A stretch of DNA of 64,000 bases from Thelonectria olida. Lineage: Eukaryota > Ascomycota > Sordariomycetes > Hypocreales > Nectriaceae. The position numbers were made by a program, and so were the translations under genes. Location of the stretch: the NCBI GenBank assembly GCA_020736575.1, contig JAGPYM010000077.1, forward strand, positions 25,927 through 89,926. The letters are read 5' to 3'. Below the pieces are notes generated by a model. That model saw nothing but the letters and a program-made list of their open reading frames with translations, did not search any database and was not told where the DNA came from. Numbering within the stretch: the first letter of the stretch is position 1; each line of letters begins with the position of its first letter. Positions 34,027 through 45,748 of the stretch are shown piece by piece.

Positions 34027-35603
34027 ATGATGCCACCCAGCAACACTAGCCCTCCTGTTGTCCAAGAGACGTCATTTCAACCAATGTCCATCTTGGACGT
34101 CTTCTTCCCCGGATTGAGCTATGCTTCCAACGCAGTTCAACAGCTTCTGGCCGGAGACTTGACCAGCTACGCTCACCTTATGTGCTTGCTTGGGTTGCTT
34201 GCCTTCCTCGGCAATTATACCCATAAGTTGAAGGCCTTTTTCGAAGATCATTTCAGTCAGTGGCTCTTGTTCTACTCGCAGAGGCTCCTCCTAACATTTG
34301 ATAAGCATCCACAGTGTATGTACAGCGCTCTGACGAAACGTACGACATGGTTTTGGAGTGGATCTCCTCCCGAAGTCTCGACAACGCCGCTCGATCCTCC
34401 ATTGCACGAGTGAAGAAGCAAAGAGGCCAGGAGGATCATGTAGACAAGGTCAAGAAAGCGCTCAGCTTCTCGCCTTGGAATGGCAGCTTCATCTTCCGTT
34501 ACAAGAACACCTTCCTTTCATATCGGACCACGCTCAGGGACACCGGCTTTCACAAAGAGGAACAAATCTCTGTTACCTGTCTAGGCCGATCCTCCCAGGC
34601 ATTGAAGACTTTCTTGAACGAGTGTCGAGACGAATATCTTAGTCTTATCAAGAACAAGACGTCTGTTTTTCGGCACCGAAGGGATCACTGGGAGCGCGCG
34701 ACAACGGTAGCCGCTAGGCCGCTGTCGACCGTCATCTTAAGTGACGTCCAAAAGCAATCGTTCATCAAAGACGTTGAGACTTTCCTTAGCCCACGAACTC
34801 GACAATGGAACTCTACGCGATCCATGCCTTATAGACGAGGCTACCTATTTTACGGTCCTCCTGGCACAGGAAAGTCTAGCTTGAGCTTGTCCGTCGCTAG
34901 TCGTTTTGATCTAGACATCTACGTCGTTAGCATATCAACCCTCAACAACCAAACTCTTGAGGATCTGTTTGCCAAACTTCCCCCGCACTGCGTCGTCTTG
35001 CTGGAGGATATTGATGCCGCTGGTCTAACACATTCTCGCGACGCAGGTGGCGAGAAACTTTGTGAGAGTGGTAAACTCACGGACACGAAATCATTGACGC
35101 TAGAAGGGCTGCTCAATGTGATAGACGGGGTTGGGTCCCAAGAGGGTCGGCTGCTCATCATGACAACCAACCATATCGAGAAGTTGGATGCGGCGCTCAT
35201 TCGACCTGGTCGTATTGATCAGGAGGTTAAATTCCAACTAGTCGACTGGGACTTGTCCACCCAAATATACCGCTTCGTGTTTGAGGAGGTAGATGAAGCT
35301 GAATCGAACCCAGAGAAGCGAGCTAATGATCAAGCGATGGTTGAACGACTTGCGGATGAATTTGCCGCTAAGGTGCCAGAGCACGAGTTCAGTCCGGCCG
35401 AGATCTTGTCCTTCCTCATACAGTACAGGGACTCTCCCGGTTGTGCGCTGGAGAATATCGAGGAGTGGGTAGCGCGCACTTCGCAGGAGAAGAGGAGCAA
35501 AAGGGCTGGTTCTTGTGATGACGCCATGTCCAGGAGGGAGAAAGACCACCCCCCCGGTGGCCATTTCCACTGGTTTTGGAACTTTTGGGCCTCTCGCGGT
35601 TGA
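34027..35603 (+). CDS. BCS1-like AAA ATPase (505 aa)
   Basis: Exons 34027-34255 and 34315-35603. The 59-bp intron has a GTCAGT donor, a CTAAC branch site and a CACAG acceptor, and joins FEDHF to MYVQRSDETYDMV in phase. The N-terminus has a hydrophobic segment (LMCLLGLLAFLGNYTH) followed by the BCS1_N domain (SPWNGSFIFRYKNTFLSYRT, RPLSTVILSDVQK). The AAA module has Walker A GPPGTGKSS, Walker B VVLLEDIDA, the sensor MTTNHIEKLD and the arginine-rich RPGRID. Yeast Bcs1 translocates the Rieske protein in the inner mitochondrial membrane, but ascomycetes carry many BCS1-like paralogues whose role is unknown; this is one of those. The protein is intact. An in-frame ATG at 33901 would add 42 residues; 34027 is preferred. 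Confidence 0.88.
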
Positions 35604-36098
35604 AGAAGATTTTTTGAGCGCGTAGTACCTGTAGTTAGTCTACATACATTTGGTGAAGCCTTAGAAATCAAATAGTCAGTATGTCTGTTTCTCAAATGGT
35701 GAATGTAACCGAGGATCCATCAGCTAACCGTTAAGTGTATAGCCTGAGTAGCCAATCCGTAGACGTAGCTGCGGCAAGTTCGGTTAGCCAGGATTCAAGG
35801 GAGGGGAGAAAGGAGAGGGTCTGATCATCAGACTGGAGAATACCGTGGCTCCCGTGAACACCTCTACCTGATCCGACTCCTGAGATTAGCACTTCATGGA
35901 GGGGTGGAGGTACCAACCTTCTCGTGTTGGCCTATAAGCGCCATTTAATATGAGCTGCCCAATGTGGCGAGACGCATCCATCACTGCTGATCTTTGAAAT
36001 TGTAAACATAAGTAGGACCCAGAACCAGCTTATCATCGTCTTTCCTACACCAGCCACGATCGATTCTTACCATCTATCTTCATCTATCTTATTCCAAC
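35604..36098. other. Intergenic region between two plus-strand genes
   Basis: No gene seen. The last 50 bp before 36099 are pyrimidine-rich (CTATCTTCATCTATCTTATT), typical of fungal promoters. Confidence 0.4.
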
Positions 36099-36956
36099 AT
36101 GGATCATCTTTCCCAACGTTATCAGATCACTGATGTCTGTCTACTCTCTGCTCTTTCCACATTCTCTGTTTGTCTTTTCGTTTTCATGAAATTCAAAGCC
36201 ATGTGGTCGAGGGAGAACTACTTAAAGGCCATCATGATAGTCTGGGCCGTACTAGAGATGGCTAGCTTAATCATGTTCTCTCTCGTGATGTTCGGAAAGC
36301 TTCGCTTCGCCTGGTTTCCCGAAAAATCCGTGCACAATCTCTTGGGGATAGTCTCCCTCTGGGGGATCGCCATGATTCAAGTAAGTCAAAGTCTTTCACT
36401 TGTGTTGTTACTTCTCTAAGATTAAAAATAGATCACAGCAATTATACATCCATTTTCTATAGGAATTGGAACAGAGGCATGGTGGAAATGGACGGCAATC
36501 GTCGAGTGTGTCGAAGTCGGCCTGGTTGTTGCCCTCACAGTCTTTCTTCGAGGCAAACTTCGCATTGAACTTGCGTATGTCGCACCAGTTACTTCTCAGT
36601 TTTCAACCATCGCAGTAACCGCCTACGCCGCTCGTCGAATGGATCCAAAGAAGGCACCCAGACACAGGATCGTCCATTCCATGAACACTGGCTTGGCCGT
36701 GGTCGCGTTCTCAACCACAGTGCTTATACTTTCGGCAACCCAAAAATTACCAACTCTGGTATTCATACAAGGCTGTTTATATACAATCAGCTCTATAGAT
36801 GGATATAGACTTCCTGAACGCTCGCGGCTAAGCTATTCTCAAATGGCTGGACAGTCAGACATCGCCTTGACTTCACATCGCGAGCCAGGCTCGAGCCCGT
36901 CTCTCGCCGACAGCTTGTGTCAACAAACTCCCGCTGCTGTTCATTTCCTGGCTTAG
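36099..36956 (+). CDS. Multi-pass membrane orphan protein (268 aa)
   Basis: Exons 36099-36380 and 36432-36956, with a 51-bp intron having a perfect GTAAGT donor and an ATAG acceptor, phase 0. Six or seven hydrophobic segments are visible, including VCLLSALSTFSVCLFVFM, AIMIVWAVLEMASLIMFSLV, LLGIVSLWGIAMI, WTAIVECVEVGLVVALTVFL, YVAPVTSQFSTIAVTAYAA and LAVVAFSTTVLILSA. A hydrophilic C-terminal tail of about 65 residues follows. I do not recognise the family; the topology resembles small fungal integral-membrane proteins, but the motifs of the membrane terpene cyclases are not seen. The coding sequence is intact. Confidence 0.7.
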
Positions 36957-38375
36957 CCTTGAGTTTCCCTTTGCCACAACTTTAAGCGCTTTAGCGCGTT
37001 CTGAAGGAGTTCAAGCGAAATATCAAGCCAGGCAGACAGACATACCGCGCTGTGATAATGATGTCGGAGAGTGATCGGGGCCTAGAACGGACTCGGTCCC
37101 TGAAAAGATTTGGCCAACGATGGAGGCTCAGAATCGGAATGGCCCCTCTTTTCCACCTTAGGATGAGCTTACGAAAGACAAAGCAGAGGATACAAGTAGC
37201 GAATGGTCAAGACAATGGTGTAAATTACATGAGCCCCTCGATGCAGCAAACATTTAGGCATTCGTGAAGGGAGGACAATCGGCACGAAGGGCTTCGGGGT
37301 AGTTCAGCGGTGCTGCTCAACGGAAGTGCTGCCCCACCCTAAACGCCCGTTTCACCCGGAAGAGCTGAGCCACCTGAAAGTGCCACCCCGTCCAAAAGCG
37401 ACATTCACCTACCGTGCCATTTGGAAGTGCCACTGCCGCCGCCCTTAAGCCCGGCATTGCAAGGATACACGAAGCGTTGTCCAATCCAGAAGCGCCACGG
37501 TCGCCCTGGGCCCTGATCCTATTCGTCATCAACGGAGGCCCTGAGGTTCTCCGCGTACAATTGACTTCCTAGGAAGTCGAGACGAAGTGAAATGGGCTGC
37601 GAAGCGGTGGCGGGTCGGACAAAGCTGCTCCTTCTCGATCTCTTAAGCCCGGCTCCGCGTTGTTGTCGCAGAAAAAAAAAGGGTGGGTTCAAGAAAACAG
37701 GAAACTTAACTGATTCAACAATGTACTGACGAATTGCGAAATGGCGGCTTCCTCATCGTTGCAATCGATGAGTAATATCGTTTTATCTGGTGTTTTTAGT
37801 TTTGGAATTTTTCATCATGGCGGGCGTCATCGTCGCGATGGGGAACTCAAAAGGTTTACGGCAGTGGTCTAGGTTAAGCGTCGATGACAGATGCAATCAA
37901 TTTGAGCATGCGCATTGGATAGTATGGAGCAGCGTTCCGTATCAGGAGTCCTTTCTCTTTTTGTTTGACGCCTTGACGAACTGGGAAGAGTTAATTTTCT
38001 TCCATTACTGTAGCTTGGAGTGGAGGGGTTGAGCATAGCCGTTAACGGGGCTTGGAGTGTTATGTGGGCTGCGCCAAGTAGCCATCTGCTGGAAGGCGTA
38101 TTTTAATTTAGCGGTTCAGTGGGCTCTGACGCCCCGGTCGGCGCCCGGCATCTCTTAATATAAGCCTACGACTTAAATTAACGACCATGTGTAGCAAGGT
38201 CTGCTGACGCTCTCAGGTGATAAAAGCCGAGACTCCCAAGGCAAGGCAGCATACACTTAAAAGGCGCAATCAGTTTCGTCTTTTGTACACTTTGGTCGGC
38301 CGGCACCGTCGGTGATTTTGTTGCTGCCTTTATCAACATCTTCAATCACCTTTTCGCACTGTCAAAACTTCCATC
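36957..38375. other. No gene recognised
   Basis: A 1.4-kb stretch with only short frames. One at about 37790-38032 (LVLEFFIMAGVIVAMGNSKG) has a hydrophobic start but no other support. A CACTTAAAAGGC box near 38253 may serve the gene at 38376. Confidence 0.4.
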
Positions 38376-39223
38376 ATGAATCCGAAGAAGGACGAATCAA
38401 CGATGGGCCCTGATCCTCCGGATTTCCTCCATGGTAATCAACTTCCCAAATCTCAAGCGACTGCTCCGACAAACTTGGAGACGGCGGCGAGCGTTTTGTT
38501 TCCGGGTTTGCTTTCGGGTTCAGTTGATATCGCGCATCTCGCGCAAAACTTAATAGATGAAAATGGCATTCGTTTTTTTATCCTTCACAGCCAGGACATC
38601 AGCAAATTTTGGATTTCATTACTGCGCAAGACATATTTACCAGATGGCATCACGCACAATCACGTCCTGGTGACAAAGGTGTTGAAAACCGTCGAAGATA
38701 TGATCACAAGTAGCGGAATTGAGCGTCATTTCGTGAGACTCGTCTGGATTCGATTGACGAACATATTGGATCGTTTCGATGAGGTGATCAAAACTGATAG
38801 GCGGGCTTGCCGCTTAGGCAAAGACGTTGGCCACCGGGATGCTAGCATTGCCATCAAAATACACCAAAAGAGCATTTCAGCTCAAAGGTCAGAAATCAGC
38901 TGGCGTGGGCGTATTGCTAAGCGTTGGATTCTTTTGACGAACGGATCTCTGTTTCTGGCCACCGCTTACTCAAGCAGAGCCGAGACTCTTGTGTACGTAC
39001 CATTAAGACGCTGGAGATTATCGCTGTTGCGCAATTCAGGAGAGACCTATCTGTTAGTACAGAAACGTTGAAGATGCTTGCCGCCGAAGTTATGCGAATA
39101 GCTCCTCTTGCCTTGATCCAAGTATCGGAGAATTTAGAGAAGCTTGGAACGCTAGCGGGCAGTGGAGAGTACCATGTGGATGAGCTTGCGGCGCTTTTTC
39201 CACAACTTAAGATTCAGGATGTA

Positions 39224-41100
39224 ACGTGCTCCACAAGCGAGTGTCCCATACAAGCGAGTGTCCCAAAAATCTCAACCTTTAAAACTAACTTGAAGATTAA
39301 AATACAATAAAGCACTTAATCAATTGAATTTAATTACTATCCTCTTCTCCAGATATATAAACAACAATTTGACATGTTCTTCTGTTATGACCGGCCTTGC
39401 CGCATATTCCACAGCGGCCTTCCTTCAGTCGCGCCGACCCGCCTCGACCACCACTTCTCGACGATTCAGCCTGTACCTGTATATCAACATCCATTTGATC
39501 AATTGCTTCCCTTCCCTCATCTACAGTCATCTTTCCTCCATTACGTAGGCGAGTTTTTTTTGCTCTACGCCGCTTGCTAAGGGTCTCATTTGACTGTCGA
39601 AGGATTTGGTTCTCAGACCTTAATAATGCCATTTGATGCATTATTGCCTTTGTTCCCTTAGAAAATGACTTAAGTGCCTCTAGAATAGAGGCTGGAGAGC
39701 TGCTCTAATGCCTTCTGATTCGTCTTTCGAGGTATTCAGACTGAGAGCTAGCCTCAAGGACTGTCTTTGGGGTCTTTGAGACCCAAGGGTCAGGGAGGCT
39801 TGCCTCCTCCTCAACAGGCGTTGGAGTCCGTAACTGTATATCAAGCTTTGATATAATACTTTCGGGGTCTAATGGAACAAGCCCGGCTCCTCTGAAACCC
39901 CCCTTGATATTGCTTTTCGTTATAGTGGCCTGGTAGGCGGCGTAAAAGGCTAGGAAGAACTCGGTCTTCGAAATGTGGGTGATGGAGCATCTGATCAAAT
40001 GCTCAATCTCTCGACCGTATGCCTTTTTCAGCGGCCCAAAGCACCCAACATCAAGAGGCTGGAGCAGATGAGACGAATGAGGCGGCATACAAAGTGTGAT
40101 AATCTTATTTTCCTCGCAATACTTCTCGAAGTCGACTGAATGGTGACTTTCATGCCCGTCGAGGATCAAAAGACGATACCGACCATTTGATCGGATGCTT
40201 GTATGCCGATTAAAATGCTTTAGCCACTCGAGACCCGTCTTGTTATCAGTCCAGCCATTATGAGTCGTGGCAATAGCCCAATCGCCCGGGAGGTTGCTTT
40301 CCTGGTACCAGTTCGCGAGGTGATATTGGCCTGCAACCACGATGAACGGCTGGATCGCCCAGCCTTCCGCATTTATCGCCTGGATGACTGTAACCCATTC
40401 TCGGTTTCCAGGCTGGACTGATTTCGGTCTTCCACGCCTCTCTGCGCCTGTAATAACCATTCCGCTTGCGATCATACCCATCATAAAGCCAGTCTCATCA
40501 AAGTTGTAGATATCAGCTAGTGTGATACCATACTTTGCGATTGTGTTCGCTACGAGCGCGAACCAATCGCGAATAACAGTCGGGTCTTCGCATTTAGCCC
40601 TCTGATAGTCATACTTGCGAAAGAAACGCGTCTTAAGCTCTGCATGCCGCTTGACGAAGTTTGAAGCCCAGTTCTTGCCAACGGGTAATGCGTTGCGGTC
40701 AGCAAGCAGTCGATTAGCCATTTCTTCAACACCACGCAGTCGCGGGGGAAACCCTCGCGAATCTAGGTCGAGGATGAATTGAACAATGATCCGTTCCTCT
40801 AGATCAGATAGCTTGCGTGATTTGGGGATAGTATCGCGTTGAGACTGTATGCCTCTCTGACGGCGACCTAGCTTCTTATGACAGATTTGGTATATTGATG
40901 CGGCGCGTCGGATACGTAATTTTGGGTCATTTTGAAGGGCACGAAGAGCAAGAAGAATATTTGCCTCATCATTTGTTTGAGACATCTTTGGTGGTTAAGA
41001 ATCAATTGATCAATTGAAAATAGGAGAGGTTGAGGGATTTTTGGGACACTCGCTTGTATGGGACACTCGCTTGTATGGGATACTCGCTTGTGGAGCACGT
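39224..41100 (-). mobile_element. Complete pogo/Fot1-type transposon, 1,877 bp
   Basis: Both ends read ACGTGCTCCACAAGCGAGTG in inverted orientation (apart from one base), and each end carries two or three tandem copies of a CAAGCGAGTGTCCCATA motif. TA dinucleotides at 39222-39223 and 41101-41102 are the target duplication. The transposase reads leftwards. The copy is inserted four codons before the stop of the gene at 38376. Confidence 0.93.
39330..40985 (-). pseudogene. pogo/Fot1-like DDE transposase with one nonsense codon
   Basis: The frame from the ATG at 40985 is open for 426 residues to a TAG at 39707-39705, then stays open for another 125 codons to 39330. Together this is about 551 residues, the usual Fot1 length. 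Motifs are the N-terminal HTH (RRAASIYQICHKKLG), CENP-B-type FVKRHAELKTR, and the catalytic acids in YNFDETGFMMG, LILDGHESHHS and HSSHLLQPLDVG. The part beyond the stop has a Cys-rich knuckle (CGICGKAGHNRRTC). The stop lies in RRIRRH(*)SSSPAS, where a Gln codon CAG is the simplest ancestor. The DDE core precedes the stop, so partial function is conceivable. Confidence 0.85.
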
Positions 41101-41230
41101 TAGTGGAATTTGCCTAAGAATATACATGGCTGAATAAGGGAGAGAGTATATAGCTGAAACCAATGTCTGGGCGGCGATGCGACAGATAAGATCAGAAATG
41201 TATGGAAAATGGGATATCAGAGATGTCAAG

Positions 41231-41500
41231 GGAGGTCTAGAGGGTGTGGGATTTAGAGGTAGGAGATGGAATATGTCTGGGGGTGTGGGAGATGAGATGT
41301 CCAGGGGTTTCGGGATGGAAGATGCATCGGGGTGTGGGAGATGAGAGATGTCTAGGGGTATGGGAGGTTTTTGGTCCAGAGGATATGGATGTCCGGGGGT
41401 GTGGGAGATGAGATGTCCAGGGGTTACGGGATGGAAGATGCATCGGGGTGTGGGAGACGAGAGATGTCGGGGGGCATGGGAGTGAAAGATGCCTGGGATA
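41231..41500. repeat. G-rich minisatellite with 117-bp higher-order period
   Basis: A block containing GTGGGAGATGAGATGTCCAG and GGATGGAAGATGCATCGGGG is present at 41284 and again at 41401. Each block is built of 25-30-bp sub-repeats (GGGTGTGGGAGATGAGA). The long proline-rich minus-strand frames across it are a consequence of the repeat. Confidence 0.8.
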
Positions 41501-41814
41501 AACTTGAAGTCCAGCAATCATTTGTTCATAGCGTGGAAATATCTATAGTGACGTCCAAATGCATCGTGCCACGACAATTTAGTTATCTACATATGGCATT
41601 TTCCCTCGGTCTTTGATTAGGTCACATCTGTTAAAACAGAGGATAGCACGACAGATTTTATACTAGTTTCCAGCTTAAATTTAATAAGCTCTTTTTAACC
41701 CAAATCTTTATTCTAGGGCTTGTTTAAACCTTAACAGCTTAATTTTAACGGTAATAGAATTTGTACTTTTACTTAAGACGTTCGCGGTGCCTTTCTCCCA
41801 GAGACACAGCCACG

Positions 41815-42063
41815 ATGAAGAAGAAAACGTTTCTCGTTATTGCACTTTTATTCTTAGCTGGCCATGTGGCATTGCGCTATTCTGGTGGTGCGGGGATCAA
41901 GTTTAGGGATGAAGCAGTGGAGGGGATGAAGCACAGCCAGGCCAAGCGTCAACGTTTTAGTACGTTATTAAACATACAATCAACCCGCCGCCGAGAAGCG
42001 TCCACGACTTCACGCGCACGCACCCGACTTCCTAGGAAGTCAAGACTGACGACGGAAGTCTGA
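41815..42063 (+). CDS. Small protein with N-terminal membrane anchor or signal (82 aa), tentative
   Basis: Starts MKKKTFLVIALLFLAGHVAL, a textbook signal or anchor sequence, followed by a basic tail rich in Arg/Thr/Ser. It ends tail to tail 31 bp from the DUF3435 gene. No homology recognised; it could be a small secreted protein. Confidence 0.35.
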   Translation: MKKKTFLVIALLFLAGHVALRYSGGAGIKFRDEAVEGMKHSQAKRQRFSTLLNIQSTRRREASTTSRARTRLPRKSRLTTEV

Positions 42064-42094
42064 GAGCGGTAGCAGATTAGATACAGCCGCTACT

Positions 42095-44549
42095 TCAGCT
42101 GTTCACCTTCCCCAATCTCACAATCCTAAACTCCATCTTATCCGGTCGCATGCTTGGATGCCCACGACAGGACGTCATAGTATGCAAGTTCTCCCTTCGT
42201 TGATCCGTATTACTTCCCATCGCTGAGCCAGTTTTGTAGCTGTTGAAGATGTCATACCCGTGTTCTCTGGTGACGTGGCTTTGGAAAGCCTCGGAACTTC
42301 TGAATTTGATCTTTTTGCTTGTACAGTTAGGGTCGGGACACAGAAACGAATGACCACGTAGCGTTCGGAGATGATGAGATACTAGTTGGTCTCGTGCTCG
42401 ATAAATTGAGCAAAACTTGCGAAGCCGTTCGTTAATAGACCTCTTTTCATCCCAGAAGCAGAAGAAACACTGATCCTTGCCACACTCCGTAGGAAACTTG
42501 ACTGGCTTGTCGATTGTGACCTTGACTGGTCGAGGCTCTCTCATTTTCCCTAGCGTAACTAGAGCATGAACACTGCAGATACGATGTTTCAACATCATCT
42601 CATCGTCTAAGTTTGCTCGATCGGCGCAAATCAACTCAGCAACCATCTTTCTTTCCTTCAGGCTGTACGAAGGTTGTGGCCGCCAGCTCCCTTGGCCAAG
42701 GTCGAGGAATTTCTCCCCTTTCAGTTGAGCGTTGATCTCCAGTGTATTGATCGTGTTGAAGAAGTTTTCTCTCGTCCTGGTCGTGGCTAGCTTGCGAATG
42801 TACGACCTGGCTGATCGTACTTGGTTATCCGCCTCGTGATACATCTCATAAAGTTTGGTCTCCTTTTGCTGAGCATCCCTGATGGTGCCTGACTCGCGAC
42901 GAACCTCTTCGCTAAGCATGTCGCGGAGATTTATGAGTTTGGAAAGTCCTGGATCTGTCTTGAGCTTGTCCAGTTCCTCGGGGCTGGCAGTTGTGGGAGC
43001 CCTTGGATCGACGAACCGACTCATATGACTTGCTGCCTTCATTAAGGCCGACTCTGACGGACGACCGAGGAAAGCAGCTGTCAAGTCCAACTGAACCCAC
43101 TGATTAATGTCCGCTTGATAGGTCGCCGCACTTATATTGCACATCACCTGTTGGAGTTGTCCTTGCGTTCCAGCAGCTGCTTGAATTAGCCAAAGACAGA
43201 TATCTCATATCAACGAACACTGCGGACTCACCTTCTACTGCTTCCCCAGAGCCTCTCCGGATAGTATACGGGCTGAGGATCTGCAGGAAGCCAGTCACGA
43301 GACCCAGCCTTTGAAGGTAGTAAAGGTATGTGTGGTAGCGAAGCGCCTCGGTATCAGATGTGCGAATCGTGCCATCATTCATGCGGACGGGTTGTCGGAA
43401 GATTGGAGTATTTAGGATGTCCTCTTTCCAGTCGAACTCGACCGACCGTCGCGGTGGTCTAACGCGAATGCGGTAGAAGTCCTCTACGGAAGTGATGCCC
43501 GCGTCAAATGCCTCATCGAGCATCGCGATTGCGAGCATGAGGATCAAGGCGTCAAACAAAAGATCATCAACTTCATAAAAGAGAAAGGTCTTCCTGTTTA
43601 GATGTCAGTCTGAGCGATCTTAGCATAGTCTACTCAACTCACGGGTTTTCCCTCCGCTCCCATCCCTTCGTGTACCTAAGGGTAACCTCCATGGCTGGCA
43701 GGTCCCGTTTTCCGTCTGGGCCTTTGAGGAGGAATAGTTTAACGTCTCTATAAGAAATCGTCTTGAAGTCATCCACTTCAGGATCCCATTCAGCATGTTC
43801 CCATCCCGCTGCGTCTTCGTTCTCCCATCCAAAGTAATGATTTCGAATCTTTGCTTTACTGAGTGGCTTATACACTAGAACACGGGGCCTCGTAGCGGTA
43901 TAAGCCTGGAGGAGAATCAAAAGTGCCAGCTGTATTCTTTGGCGTTCATCGGGAAAGACTGAGCTATCGTGTACCCAGAGATGATGCAGGACAAGGTACA
44001 CATCATCCACTTCATGACAGGCTTTTCCCTCACAGACGTGTTAAGTTCATATCTTATCGTGAGGTATCCGTTGATATACTGGACGTAAGATGTTAGAGAC
44101 TTTCTCCTAGAGGTAATGGGGGATTGATCTGAACTAACATCATTGATTTCCTCGTTCGCCATCTTGTCAAATCCGTGGCCGACGGACTTCCGATATACCT
44201 GGAAGAGTATCCTCTCGTAGGCGCGAACAGAGCTCTGCTTACGAACTCTCTTATATGTATCCAGCATCCATTCCAGGAATGTCATGATGTCTGCTTTCGT
44301 CGCTCCTTTGAGATGGGCTACCGGGATGGTAGAAATGTGATCGCAATGCCTGATGGAGATTAGCTTTCATGCGGGTGATGATTTGATTCTCCCGAACCTT
44401 TCCCACTTCAGCTTCACCCCATGCATGTTGATTTTCGTGTTGTCGGCGTGTCTTTTCTTCACAGTGCCATTTTCCGTAAGCTGTTGTCGTTTCTTTCGAT
44501 AATACTCGAGCGGGTGCTGAACCCTCAAGGACTGTTTCTGTACCGCCAT
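42095..44549 (-). pseudogene. DUF3435 (FluG-domain) tyrosine-recombinase-like gene, broken
   Basis: Proposed exons, read leftwards, are 44549-44139, 44078-43643, 43593-43232 and 43179-42095, with introns of 60, 49 and 52 bp that have good splice signals. Recognisable DUF3435 blocks are IMTFLEWMLDTYKRVRKQSS, MANEEIND/YINGYLTIRYELNTS, DDVYLVLHHLWVHDSSVFPD, LLQAYTATRPRVLVYKPLS, LSPYTIRRGSGEAVE and FLGRPSESALMKAASHMSR. A C-terminal C2H2-like finger (CPDPNCTSKK...FQSHVTREHGY) follows. Defects are an in-frame TGA at 44367-44369 and a 1-bp deletion near 44010 between VMK and DDVY. The usual recombinase C-terminal Tyr appears to be Asp here (YQADINQWVQLD). DUF3435 proteins include the captains of Starship elements, but this protein may instead belong to a non-captain branch. 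Confidence 0.75.
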
Positions 44550-45748
44550 GATTTCTCAGCCAGATAGTGAGATAGCGGATGCTGCCCGAGGAAGGAAAAA
44601 GGAAAGGAAAACAAAAAAGAGCGAACAATAGTTGCTGAGACATGATGTGAAATAACCGAAAGATGACTTGATCATTTATCACGAGTAACAATCTCAATCA
44701 CAGGCGCCTACTGAGTGTTAAAGGGGATAGTTTTATTGGGGTTGCCTCACGTGATGACCACACTGCAGAATAGGCTCCCCGCCTTGGAGGGCTTACTGAG
44801 GGGTTCTTCCCCTCCTGCAACTGCCTCATGGGAGTCAATTGCTCGCCTCTGCAAGTAGCTCGTCATCTCTCACGCAGTCAAGACTCGATTCTTCCCTCCC
44901 ACCTTCCCTCTGTATATAGAACCACTGCAATATACAGACACTTGCCTCCCTACAGGGGAGCGCGGACGGGGCTCTCTCTGACGCTACGGTTTAACGCGTT
45001 TACGCATAAGACCACAGCGACAGGTGACCCGTTACGGCCAAACCACATACACTCTGTCCCTCTTGACTGCGCGAGGTCACCAATAAAATAAGGCAATTAC
45101 TACGTGGGCATCACACTTTGCTACGCGGGCCTCAAGTTTACGTGGGCATCATATTTTACGTACTCTTATTGGCTTAAAAAATCCTCGACCCACGAGTACA
45201 AGCCCCACGAAGGCGATAAAGCTTATCTACTAACAACCAGCCAAACTCCTCAAAGATCATTTACGAGTAGCAATGGGAGCCAGAAATATTACGGCGGCAG
45301 GGAATTTATTCTTCCCGGACGACCAATTCACGGCTTTTTGTCGCTATAACACTCGTTATAATCGTCTTGCGTTTAAATTTAACCAGTTGCTTCTCTCATT
45401 CTCTAACTACAATGCAATCTCCCTCTCTACTTACTAAATGCAAGGCTTGTTGTTCTTCAGTATCTCTATCTATCCTCCTCCAGATGTCAGCCACACCCCT
45501 TCTCCCTGTTCCTAGAGGATTATCCCCTAGTTCCCGGGCGACGGAGTCTTCGTGTCCCCTCAACCTCAACGCGACGAATATCCCTTTCTACATTCCTTCC
45601 TTTCTTCATTCCTTTGTACATGGGATTGGCCAACGAGAGGGGTACATTGGCAGAACTCGCAAAACACGGACCGCACTAACAGAAGAGGTCACGAAACGGG
45701 TTTAAACAGTCATGAATCACGTTACTTGGCTTGGTTGGTTGTGATTGG
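44550..45748. other. No intact gene; possible remnants of other elements
   Basis: A motif ACGTGGGCATCA recurs at about 45099 and 45139, with a related ACGCGGGCCTCA between them. This is like the subterminal repeats of pogo-type transposons, and a TA precedes the first copy, but no matching far end is present. A TATATA-containing region at 44900-45020 looks promoter- or LTR-like, without a provable boundary. Frames at 45415-45705 are not recognisable. Confidence 0.35.

Larger units (their letters stand above)
38376..41117 (+). pseudogene. Orphan gene whose last codons are split off by a pogo transposon
   Basis: The first part (MNPKKDESTMGPDPPDFLHG..., then LPDGITHNHVLVTKVLKTVE, ERHFVRLVWIRLTNILDRFD) is open to 39071. 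A second frame from about 38924 (CVRTIKTLEIIAVAQFRRD, TLKMLAAEVMRIAPLAL, EYHVDELAALFPQLKIQDV) looks equally protein-like, so either an intron I could not phase or a frameshift lies between. The second frame runs into the transposon at 39224. On the far side the same frame continues V-E-F-A and stops at TAA 41115-41117, so the ancestral protein ended QDVVEFA. The family is unknown. Confidence 0.5.

Noticed and set aside
34256..34320. Frameshift in the BCS1-like gene
   Set aside because: An intron with GTCAGT donor, CTAAC branch site and CACAG acceptor explains the frame change exactly.
41002..41521. Proline/histidine-rich minus-strand frames
   Set aside because: They are shadows of the G-rich minisatellite and run into the pogo terminal repeats.
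44698..45020. Possible LTR (TATATA box, TG..CA-like ends)
   Set aside because: No matching second copy, no consistent inverted ends and no 5-bp target duplication could be found.
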